NCBI GenBank assembly: GCA_000381625.1
Contig: KB906767.1
Span: forward strand, 4,517,357 to 4,581,356
Direction of reading: 5' to 3'
Length of the DNA: 64,000 nt
Source of the DNA: Bryobacterales bacterium KBS 96
GTDB lineage: Bacteria; Acidobacteriota; Terriglobia; Bryobacterales; Bryobacteraceae
The notes below the pieces were generated by a model. That model worked only from the letters and a program-made list of their open reading frames with translations, was not told where the DNA came from and searched no databases. Both the position numbers and the translations under genes were made by a program. This document shows, in pieces, positions 26,856 through 33,384 of this stretch. Positions within the stretch are counted from its first letter, which is position 1; each line of letters opens with the position of its first letter.

Positions 26856-27853
26856 AAGCCCACCTTTGTCGCCAATGCGCAAATCACGATCGCAATAAGA
26901 AGCGTCAACACGCCGAAATTCATCCTCCTGGCCGCCGGACGGCTCACTTCACGCCATTCGCCAAGCAGCACTCCCATCAAATTCGCAACCAGAAGCCCAA
27001 CAGCGAGGCTCAATGGCCAGCCGATCGACGGCCCGATGTCGCCCAGGCGCGGAGTGGCCGCTCCATACAGAAAGATGCTGCCTCCCCAAAGTAAGCCCAT
27101 TACGATGCTGCGCATCCAAGACCAACCGGTATCGAATGAGCGCATTAGGTGTGTGGTCCGATTGCGGAACATCAAAAAAAGGCAATAGGCGATATTCGGA
27201 ATCGATCCTGCTCCTAACATCAGCAGCCAGATGCAGTTTGTGGAAGCGAAGAGGGAGTGCCCCAACTCCACGCCCGTGCTGGCGATGGGAAGGGCCAAGG
27301 TGTAGCCGATATTAAACACAGCGGACATAATCCCGGAGCAAAGCGCGAAGAGATAGCCACTGGGCATTCCCCGTGGGGCAGTCCCCTCGCCGGCATCGCG
27401 CAATCGGCCAGCCTGGCCGCACAGCCAAACTCCCAACAGGAACGTCGCGATTCCGATGAGAAGAACAGTCTGTTTCCTGTCCAGCCGAAAAGCGCCTGAA
27501 ATGAGTAGCGGAACCAGCGATCCCAAGGCTGAACTTAATCCGATGATCAGGCTATTGGCAATGGATACGCCAAGTCTGTCGACGCTGAGGCCGAAACAGA
27601 TCGCGCCAAACCCCCAGGCAAACCCAAAGGTCAGCGCGCTAATTACCGCTCCGGACGGCGCAGCCGCGAAAATTCGTCCTGGATTTGGAATAGCGGGATA
27701 CACCATGAGCGCCGGCATTATTATGCAGGCCATCAAAATGAACGTAAACCAGATGTTTTCCCATTTCCAGCGCCGTTCAAGCCGCATTGGCGCTGAAAAG
27801 AGACCGTTACAGATTCCGGAGAAGACTGCAAGCAGAAGGCCGGTAGTGATCAT
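26852..27853 (-). CDS. RhaT-like (DMT superfamily) sugar permease
   Basis: 333-aa inner-membrane protein with about ten hydrophobic helices, resembling the L-rhamnose-proton symporter RhaT family (opening TGLLLAVFSGICNGLFSAPM; GFAWGFGAICFGLSVDRLG; ANSLIIGLSSALGSLVPLL). Members of this family are found in sugar operons for substrates other than rhamnose. Here the gene is co-transcribed with the NanE-kinase fusion (4-base overlap if GTG 26855 is used), so import of ManNAc, GlcNAc or a related product is inferred. Its promoter and double operator lie 50-100 bases upstream of the ATG. Confidence 0.82.
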   Translation of the reverse strand: MITTGLLLAVFSGICNGLFSAPMRLERRWKWENIWFTFILMACIIMPALMVYPAIPNPGRIFAAAPSGAVISALTFGFAWGFGAICFGLSVDRLGVSIANSLIIGLSSALGSLVPLLISGAFRLDRKQTVLLIGIATFLLGVWLCGQAGRLRDAGEGTAPRGMPSGYLFALCSGIMSAVFNIGYTLALPIASTGVELGHSLFASTNCIWLLMLGAGSIPNIAYCLFLMFRNRTTHLMRSFDTGWSWMRSIVMGLLWGGSIFLYGAATPRLGDIGPSIGWPLSLAVGLLVANLMGVLLGEWREVSRPAARRMNFGVLTLLIAIVICALATKVGL

Positions 27854-27903
27854 GGCGTCACAAAAGAAGAGATGGCAGGATAGTGCGTCAAACGCGGTAT
27901 ATG

Positions 27904-27924
27904 TCTAGACCATTAGACTATACA
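27904..27924. promoter_or_regulatory. Double GntR-type operator of the permease/NanE-kinase operon
   Basis: TGTCTAGACC centred at 27907.5 and AGACTATACA centred at 27920.5, again 13 bp apart, immediately downstream of the -10 box of the minus-strand promoter. Confidence 0.7.
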
Positions 27925-27953
27925 TTATAGCCGAGAGTTGGCGCGTTCTCGAA
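27925..27953 (-). promoter_or_regulatory. Promoter of the permease/NanE-kinase operon
   Basis: On the minus strand: TCGAGA, 17 bases, then the exact consensus TATAAT. The operator begins at the next base, mirroring the GntR gene promoter. Confidence 0.65.
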
Positions 27954-28166
27954 ATCGCTTCGATAGATCACTCGGGAGATGCGTTGGCCGATTCCGATAC
28001 AAATCGTTCGATGGCGGCGGGCGGCTTCCTCTGCGTTCAAACGAGCAAAGGCATCCTGCATTCGAGCGCTGATCATTCTCAAATTCATTCGCAAGTGTTT
28101 TCGACACTTGCGGCCAAGCCTGAACGTAGGGGCCGTTGTCAGTGCGCGGTTCCGCCTTGACCGACG
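27931..28166. other. Region downstream of the replication genes, with a hairpin
   Basis: Two overlapping minus-strand short frames run through here; neither has a recognised motif. One, beginning near ATG 28096 (MNLRMISARMQDAFARLNAE), could be a small gene ending at about 27919, but it would run into the permease promoter. A perfect 9-bp stem CGCAAGTGT/ACACTTGCG with a 5-base loop lies at 28090-28112 and may be a terminator or a structural signal of the replication module. Confidence 0.35.
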
Positions 28167-28409
28167 TCAAGGATTTTCTCCGTCCGCGATATTCGCGAAT
28201 CGAGTTACCTGCCTTGGCATTATGGTGCTGAGACTATTCTGAACAACCGGCGGTGCTGGCTTGCTTGGCAGTAAGGAGACCTGCTGGAGCTCAGCTACCC
28301 GGAATAATTCCTCGGCTGATTCCCGCTCTGACCGTCGCAAAGGATATTCCTCAAACCCAAGAATAGGATCATCCCAGTTTTTTGTCGATGATGCCAGTTC
28401 AACAGCCAT
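28167..28409 (-). CDS. Small hypothetical protein in the replication cluster
   Basis: 80 aa from ATG 28409, overlapping the end of the DnaA-domain-IV gene by 11 bases. A longer start at 28427 is possible. No domain, signal peptide or membrane segment is seen; the sequence is hydrophilic at the start and Pro/Ser-rich near the middle (LLPSKPAPPVV). Support comes only from its tight position behind repA and the DnaA-like gene, so it may not be real. Confidence 0.3.
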   Translation of the reverse strand: MAVELASSTKNWDDPILGFEEYPLRRSERESAEELFRVAELQQVSLLPSKPAPPVVQNSLSTIMPRQVTRFANIADGENP

Positions 28410-28878
28410 CGCCCCGACCGTTTTCATCCGAGATTATTCGTTTCTCAATACGCGCATATACCCGCTCAGCGATCAGGTCCGCCAACGTTTGAAGATCGCA
28501 ATGGCCGAGGCGCACAGAACCATGCGGCTTTATATCCGGCTTCTCCGCCGGCGAATCGATGGGAACGTTGAGCTCGTGTTTTAAGTCGGTGATCAGAGCA
28601 TCCACGTCGGGGTCGCTTTCGCGAAGCGCCTCGATTCGTTGGATGCCGTAACAAACTGTCGAGTGATCGCGACCGTTGTAGAAGCGCCCAATCACGGTTG
28701 TGCTCCATCGACCCACGTGTCTTGCCAGGTACATCCCGACTTGCCGGTTGAAGCAAGCGGGTTGCGAGTTGCCGAGTCCTCGTGTTGGACCCAGGCGGGC
28801 GGAAACCGCTGCGTCGATATCGGCCAGAGAGATCCGGCGGCGAGAAAAGACATCCGGTGCGAATTGAGATGAGGCCAT
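28399..28878 (-). CDS. Stand-alone DnaA domain-IV-like DNA-binding protein
   Basis: 159 aa. The first 110 residues match the origin-binding domain IV of the replication initiator DnaA: RRRISLADIDAAVSARLG, then RQVGMYLARHVGRWSTTVIG and the signature YNGRDHSTVCYGIQRIE. There is no AAA+ ATPase domain, so it can bind DNA but not act as a full initiator. The ATG follows the TAG of the RepA-like gene directly, with GAGGAG upstream, so the two are co-translated. The pair looks like a replication module of a plasmid or integrative element. It may recruit the host replisome to an element origin, or act as a repressor; both are inference. Confidence 0.78.
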   Translation of the reverse strand: MASSQFAPDVFSRRRISLADIDAAVSARLGPTRGLGNSQPACFNRQVGMYLARHVGRWSTTVIGRFYNGRDHSTVCYGIQRIEALRESDPDVDALITDLKHELNVPIDSPAEKPDIKPHGSVRLGHCDLQTLADLIAERVYARIEKRIISDENGRGDGC

Positions 28879-29610
28879 CTATTTCTGCTCCTCTGTGACA
28901 GCCAACGCTGGGGCGACTAGGATATAGTTGCCATCCGAACTGATTCTGGCCGGGCAGGCAGGCCACAGCGCCCGGACCAAGTCCAGCCACTGGTCCAGCC
29001 GCTCTCGAAACTTACGTGGGCGAGCGTATTCGGCGCTGCCTAACTGATTTGCGAGACCGAAATCACCGAAAATTGAAACTCGCTCCTTCCCTTGGGCGGT
29101 AAAGCAACGGTAAGAAAGCCACATGAATAAATCCAGCGCGGCCGGAGAACACGAGAGCGCTTTGGCAGCTTCCAGATCTGCTGGAATCGGATGGCCCAGA
29201 ATCTCGCGGTAGAACTCATCACTGAGAACAACCTCATTCTCAAAGCCGCCGGGCAGCATTTCTTGATCGGGATTTCGCGAATACCAAATCCGAGCCTCGC
29301 GCATGAAGTTGAACCGTCCACGATGCATCACCATCGCCTTCTCCCGTTGCGTGTCGGTTCCGAAGAATATTGTGGCGCCGAAAACCCGTTGGAAGGCAGA
29401 AATGAGACGCCGGTATTGCGATCCGCCCTGTTGCATGCCAAACAAGTCCAGCATCTCCGCCGCACTTCGAAATACAATTCTTTGGCTCTTTTGACGAACC
29501 GCGAGCGTGGCAAGAAAGATGGGCACCAACCGATCTTGTCCCCAGGGAACCCCATATTGCGGATGCCCCGTTACTTGGAGCAGGAATTGACCGTTGCGGC
29601 GTTCATGCAA
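28879..29610 (-). CDS. RepA-like plasmid replication initiator, C-terminal part
   Basis: 243 aa resembling the plasmid-encoded RepA family: ERRNGQFLLQVTGHP, YGVPWGQDRLVPIFLATLA, then QGGSQYRRLISAFQRVFGAT and SPAALDLFMWLSYRC, the winged-helix region. The frame opens at a TTG with AAAGGAG five bases upstream. The family segment that normally precedes ERRNG (LGFASRPFVLCGLP) is encoded in another frame just upstream, overlapping by 8 bases. The gene is thus either frameshifted at the GCTTTTG run or naturally split into two coupled polypeptides. It lies upstream of the DnaA-domain-IV gene in one operon. Confidence 0.75.
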   Translation of the reverse strand: MHERRNGQFLLQVTGHPQYGVPWGQDRLVPIFLATLAVRQKSQRIVFRSAAEMLDLFGMQQGGSQYRRLISAFQRVFGATIFFGTDTQREKAMVMHRGRFNFMREARIWYSRNPDQEMLPGGFENEVVLSDEFYREILGHPIPADLEAAKALSCSPAALDLFMWLSYRCFTAQGKERVSIFGDFGLANQLGSAEYARPRKFRERLDQWLDLVRALWPACPARISSDGNYILVAPALAVTEEQK

Positions 29611-29914
29611 AAGCGCTCCTTTGGGTGGCCTTCACCGGAAGCCCGCATAACACGAATGGGCGTGATGCGAACCCGAGGTTCTGGTTCGCGCTCTCGCGCC
29701 GGGTACGGACCAGTTCAATAATTTCTATGCGCTTCCGGGTTTGCCGTGAGATGGAAAACCCGAAATTCGATTGCTTCGATATCTCGCGAGCGCTTTGAAA
29801 ACCAGAATGAGTAGAATGATGTTGTTTAGCAGATACGCACTGAGACAATGACCACCTCGAAGCTGCAAAGAGCAGCCGATTCAGGGCAGTCCGAAAGGAG
29901 GAAAGGGCAGGCAA
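29603..29914 (-). pseudogene. Upstream part of the RepA-like gene in a different frame
   Basis: The frame ends with NLGFASRPFVLCGLPVKATQ, the segment that in RepA proteins directly precedes the ERRNG block found in the next frame. Moving by one base at the GCTTTTG run would join the two. The first 60 codons have no recognisable motif, and the true start is unclear. Either this is the 5' part of a broken repA or a short coupled upstream gene. Confidence 0.55.
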
Positions 29915-30040
29915 TCGTTGTACGCCGATTACGCTGTTAGTGCGCTAAAATCGGCAGCAACCGTGTAACTATCTGAAAACTAATGGTCGGATTTAAACGC
30001 CGTAGACGCCTTTATCCTTTGTTTTCAATTTAGCTACAAT

Positions 30041-30085
30041 CTTCCAAGCTGTTGGTTGCGAGTTCGATTCTCGTCTCTCGCTCCA
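30041..30085 (+). other. 3' half of tRNA-Gly(UCC): probable attachment-site remnant
   Basis: From the anticodon loop (CTTCCAA, anticodon TCC) through the T-arm (GCGAG-TTCGATT-CTCGT) to the acceptor strand CTCTCGC, discriminator T and CCA. No matching 5' half (expected start GCGAGAG) or 5' anticodon stem lies upstream, so it is not a functional tRNA. Such 3' tRNA halves are left by tyrosine-recombinase integration. It lies next to the RepA/DnaA-like module. No integrase is present in the window. Confidence 0.72.
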
Positions 30086-30128
30086 TGTTTTCAACAGCTT
30101 GCAAGGGTTGGGTTTCACGATTGAACTC

Positions 30129-30287
30129 CGATTACCCTAGCGGATAATCCACCGTGATCATCATCGCTCCATTCCCCGGAAATTCCGTAAAGATCCTTCG
30201 ACATAAGCGGTGTGACCTTTGCCTCCTGCGCCATCAACGTGCTGTTGAAGAGAACGGTCAGCGCCCAGATTGGTTTTAGCTGACCAT
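30129..30287 (-). pseudogene. Cupin gene remnant, frameshifted
   Basis: The minus strand encodes LMAQEAKVTPLMSKDL followed, after a frame change, by GNGAMMITVDYPLG and a stop. This is the N-terminal end of small exported cupins (KVTPLLSKDLxxIPGKEGLMITVEYPPG). The histidine-bearing cupin core is missing. It sits directly behind the NmrA-like SDR gene. Confidence 0.55.
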
Positions 30288-31090
30288 CACTTACTGCCCG
30301 CCGCCGTTTCTTTTTCAGGCTGTCGAGTAGTAGTCGGAATTTGATTTGCGGACTGGCTGAGCCACGTTTCGAAACGCGTCTCTCCGAGTCGCGCGTCATG
30401 GCTGGGAATGAGCATGGTCTCGCTCAGCTTAATGCCGTAGTAGCGCGCCTCCGGGTCGACGATAACCTCACGCGGATCGTTGCGCGCCGCAAGAGCTCGC
30501 CGGACCAGTTCATCCAGACAAAACTGTTCCGGCCCCCCGACTTCAACTGCGCCATTCAGGGGTGAGCCCAGTGCTACGCGGCACACGGCACTGGCGACAT
30601 CGTCGGCCGCCATGGGCTGGATGAGGGCAGTGGGCAGGCGTACAGTATTCCCGTCGGTGGAAAAATCGGCGATGCCTTTGATGAATTCGAAGAACTGTGT
30701 CGCGCGAACGATTGAGTAGGGGCTTGAGGAACTCTTGATCAAATTCTCCTGAGCGATTTTTGCACGGAAGTAACCGCTGTCCAGCAGACGCTCAGATCCC
30801 ACAACCGACAATGCAACGTGATGTCCAACCCCTGCCGCCGCTTCATTGGCGAGAAGATTGCGGGTTGATGTCTCGAAAAACTCCATCACTGCGGTGTCCT
30901 CCCATGAGGGGGAGTTCGATACGTCAACAGCTACCGACGCGCCTTTCAGTACGTCAGAGAGTCCCTCGCCTGTGAGCGTGTTGACCCCGTAACTTGGTGA
31001 TGCTGCAACTGCTTCATGGCCGTGCTCACGAAGCTTGGTGACGAGCTTTGATCCGATGAGGCCACTGCCTCCAATGACTACGATTTTCAC
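30287..31090 (-). CDS. NmrA-like NAD(P)-binding SDR protein
   Basis: 267-aa atypical short-chain dehydrogenase. The nucleotide loop GGSGLIG (Gly7, Gly10, Gly13) opens a Rossmann fold; VVGSERLLDSGYFRAKIAQE carries the Tyr-x-x-x-Lys-like segment; QPMAADDVASAVCRVAL is typical of NmrA/SDR_a5 members, which reduce quinone-type compounds or act as redox sensors. The last 30 residues are Ser/Thr/Gln-rich and may be altered by the adjoining cupin remnant. An ECF41-type promoter lies 54-80 bases upstream, and an ECF41 sigma gene follows nearby on the other strand. ECF41 genes are typically linked to oxidoreductase, epimerase or carboxymuconolactone decarboxylase genes, so it is the likely target. Confidence 0.85.
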   Translation of the reverse strand: MKIVVIGGSGLIGSKLVTKLREHGHEAVAASPSYGVNTLTGEGLSDVLKGASVAVDVSNSPSWEDTAVMEFFETSTRNLLANEAAAGVGHHVALSVVGSERLLDSGYFRAKIAQENLIKSSSSPYSIVRATQFFEFIKGIADFSTDGNTVRLPTALIQPMAADDVASAVCRVALGSPLNGAVEVGGPEQFCLDELVRRALAARNDPREVIVDPEARYYGIKLSETMLIPSHDARLGETRFETWLSQSANQIPTTTRQPEKETAAGSK

Positions 31091-31143
31091 GATTGTCTCC
31101 TTAGTTGTTTTGACTTCTGCATTTCAAACTTGCTACTCGCTAC

Positions 31144-31170
31144 GACCGGACACGCCACCGTTTTGTGACA
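31144..31170 (-). promoter_or_regulatory. ECF41-type promoter of the SDR gene
   Basis: Minus strand: TGTCACA (31170-31164), 16 bases, GGTC (31147-31144). The known ECF41 target promoter is TGTCACA with a CGTC -10, so 10 of 11 positions agree. No comparable site precedes the sigma gene itself. Confidence 0.6.
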
Positions 31171-31207
31171 GCAATTTTGTCTTCGTGATCGAATCGTGAG
31201 GTTCAGC

Positions 31208-31345
31208 TTACCTGGCGAGATGCCTTTCAATGCGCCGGTCGGGAATCAGCCAAAGCAAGGCAGCGGCCACGAACACCGCGTCCGAGATCCGCGGCGAACT
31301 CAGCGCCACCATGATCGCCACGAGGTAAAGCACCACTGTCACCGG
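31208..31345 (-). pseudogene. C-terminal fragment of a TMEM175/DUF1211 channel-like protein
   Basis: The minus strand encodes VTVVLYLVAIMVALSSPRIS then VAAALLWLIPDRRIERHLAR and a stop, the last two helices and tail typical of bacterial TMEM175-family proteins (WLIPDRRIE). The rest of the gene is absent; an unrelated gene tail begins at once on the other side. Confidence 0.55.
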
Positions 31346-31349
31346 ATTT

Positions 31350-31622
31350 CCTGCCTGGGTGATGCACCGCGGCTACCACGTTCTCGCCATCGCCACATGG
31401 GAACGCAAAATCCGCGTCTTGGCGGTCTGGTTGACAGCGCTCCTGTTCGGCCGCGACATCGCCTCTCTGGAATCAGCCCGGAACCCGCGTACCGCGTTCG
31501 TCAGCGGAGAACCCGACGTGTCTTGCGATCATGCTGTGACTGTTTGGCTTTCATCCAAACAATTCCCGGCGGTAAAGACTAAAACAGTAAAATTGACCAG
31601 TGGAGCCCAAAGCACAAGGTGA
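31350..31622 (+). pseudogene. C-terminal fragment of an NDH-2-type NAD(P)/FAD oxidoreductase
   Basis: The frame encodes HRGYHVLAIATWERKIRVLA and LTALLFGRDIASLESARNPR, matching the membrane-anchoring tail of NADH dehydrogenase type 2 proteins. The FAD and NAD domains are missing. It abuts the TMEM175 fragment head to head and its frame overlaps the sigma factor start, suggesting a deletion junction near 31348. Confidence 0.5.
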
Positions 31623-32511
31623 CGCGCTATCGCAATTCGTCAAAGTACGCCCTCGTCTATTCGGCATCGCATACCGCATCCTTGGAAGTGCGGCTGAGGC
31701 CGAGGATATCGTCCAAGATGTTTGGTTGCGGTGGCAGGGCGCCAATCGCAGTGCCGTCCTGGATCCGCCGGCATTCCCGGCGGCGGCAACAACACGATTG
31801 GCGATCAATCTCGCTCAGTCCGCGCGTTCACGCCGCGAAACGTACGTCGGGCCGTGGCTCCCGGAACCGGTTGATACCAGCGCCGATCCCCAGTTAGGAG
31901 CAGAACGGGGCGAAGCGTTGGAGTTCGCGGTCTTGTTACTGCTCGAGAAACTCTCGCCTACGGAGCGAGCTGCGTATGTTCTCCGCGAGGCGTTCGACTA
32001 CCCCTACCGGCAGATTGCCGAAATCCTGCAACTCGAAGAAGCAAATACCCGCCAATTGGTCACCCGGGCTCGCCAGCATATCACCGACGGACGTCGCGCG
32101 CCCGTTAGTTCGGCCGAGCAACGACGCCTTCTCGAAGCGTTCATCGCCGCCGCCCAGAAAGGAGACCTCGCCGCACTGGAAACTCTCTTTGCATCGGATG
32201 TGGTTTCCTATTCCGATGGCGGCGGAGTTGTGAATGCAGCGCGTGCCCCAATTGCCGGTCGCGAGCGTGTCGCGAAGTTCATTACCGCGTTCGCCTCACA
32301 CTTCTGGACCGGTGTGACGCTCACGTCTATCCAAACAAATGGACAATCATCGGTGCTCATCTCGCGCGATGGCGCGGTGGTTACGGTCGCGACGATTGAC
32401 GCATCTGCGGAGGGCATCGGCCAGATCCTCTGGATGATGAGACCCAGCAAGCTGAACGCGATAGCAAAGTCATACGAAACAAGAATCAACCGTGATCTTC
32501 AAACGCCCTGA
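31600..32511 (+). CDS. ECF41-family RNA polymerase sigma factor
   Basis: 303 aa. Sigma region 2 spans about residues 10-80 (RPRLFGIAYRILGSAAEAED then IVQDVWLRW) and region 4 about 110-165 (LSPTERAAYVLREAFDYPYR, TRQLVTRARQH). A C-terminal SnoaL-like extension (about 175-300) carries DGGG (in YSDGGGVV), the hallmark of ECF41, in which the extension controls activity in place of an anti-sigma factor. The start is GTG at 31600 with no clear ribosome site, inside the tail of the NDH-2 fragment. It is convergent with the SDR/MFS operon. A matching promoter precedes the NmrA-like SDR gene on the opposite strand. Confidence 0.88.
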   Translation: MEPKAQGDALSQFVKVRPRLFGIAYRILGSAAEAEDIVQDVWLRWQGANRSAVLDPPAFPAAATTRLAINLAQSARSRRETYVGPWLPEPVDTSADPQLGAERGEALEFAVLLLLEKLSPTERAAYVLREAFDYPYRQIAEILQLEEANTRQLVTRARQHITDGRRAPVSSAEQRRLLEAFIAAAQKGDLAALETLFASDVVSYSDGGGVVNAARAPIAGRERVAKFITAFASHFWTGVTLTSIQTNGQSSVLISRDGAVVTVATIDASAEGIGQILWMMRPSKLNAIAKSYETRINRDLQTP

Positions 32512-32585
32512 TAGGTCGATCCGGCAATGGTTGGCACTGATGACGGCTGGCGCAGAGCAGCAATCTGAATGCGCTTTGGCGGTCG

Positions 32586-33368
32586 TTAGAATCGCGGCTG
32601 CTCGCCTTTGATGCTCATACCACCATCCACGGGGATGTTCGCCCCATTGATCAGCGACGATTGATCGGAAGCGAGAAAGGCGACGACATTAACAACTTCT
32701 TCGATAGTTCCCACTCGTCCTCTCGGCTGGACGGCATCGAACACACGGCGTGTCCGTTCGGGATCGGGTTGCGCCGCGACGAATTCATGCAGCATGGGCG
32801 AGTCGATTGTGCCGGGCGCAATTGAATTCGCGCGAATACCTTCCGAGGCGTGGTCGATTGCCAGGGCGCGCGCGAGAGCGATCAACGCTCCTTTCGTGCC
32901 GGAGTAGGCGGCCAATCCAGGAAGTCCATTGATGCCGGTAATGGACGCCATCAGGATAATGGAACCTGTTCCGGCCGATCGCATGTGCGGGATAACCTGC
33001 CGGCAGGCGAGAAACGCTCCTTTCACGTTGACGTCGTAAACACGGTCCCAATCTTCCTCCGTCGTCTCCAGGATTGTTCCAGTCGGCATCACTCCGGCGG
33101 TGTGAGCGAGAATTGTCGGACGTCCGAAAGTACTAAGCACATGTACGACAGACTCCTCCACGCCGGACGCGTGGCTAACATCAGCCGGCAACGCGACTGC
33201 GCGCTGTCCGGACTCCAATATCTCGCGCACGACTCGATCGCAGCCCGCTGCGTTCTTGTCGAGCACTCCTACTGCGGCGCCTTCCCGGGCGAATCTCAGT
33301 GCTATCCCGCGGCCAATACCGCCGCCGCCACCGGTGACGATCGCAACTTTGCCTTCCAGTTGACGCAT
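32586..33368 (-). CDS. Classical SDR oxidoreductase
   Basis: 260-aa cytosolic NAD(P)-dependent dehydrogenase of the FabG/glucose-dehydrogenase type. Visible signatures: TGGGGGIG (12-19), Asn114 in DVNVKG, Ser142, Tyr155 and Lys159 (YSGTK), and the C-terminal NGANIPVDGG. It is the last gene of a minus-strand operon behind a sugar-porter MFS (16-base gap) and a Tat-exported glycosidase-like protein, so it probably oxidises or reduces a sugar or uronic acid taken up by that transporter. The exact substrate cannot be read from the sequence. Confidence 0.88.
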   Translation of the reverse strand: MRQLEGKVAIVTGGGGGIGRGIALRFAREGAAVGVLDKNAAGCDRVVREILESGQRAVALPADVSHASGVEESVVHVLSTFGRPTILAHTAGVMPTGTILETTEEDWDRVYDVNVKGAFLACRQVIPHMRSAGTGSIILMASITGINGLPGLAAYSGTKGALIALARALAIDHASEGIRANSIAPGTIDSPMLHEFVAAQPDPERTRRVFDAVQPRGRVGTIEEVVNVVAFLASDQSSLINGANIPVDGGMSIKGEQPRF

Positions 33369-33384
33369 ACTACTAATTTCCTTC

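Noticed and set aside
30041-30085. Intact tRNA gene
   Set aside because: The 5' acceptor strand, D-arm and 5' anticodon stem are missing, so it was called a 3' half only.
31196-31582. 128-codon plus-strand frame near the ECF41 gene
   Set aside because: Overlaps the recognisable TMEM175 fragment (minus) and NDH-2 fragment (other plus frame), both better supported.
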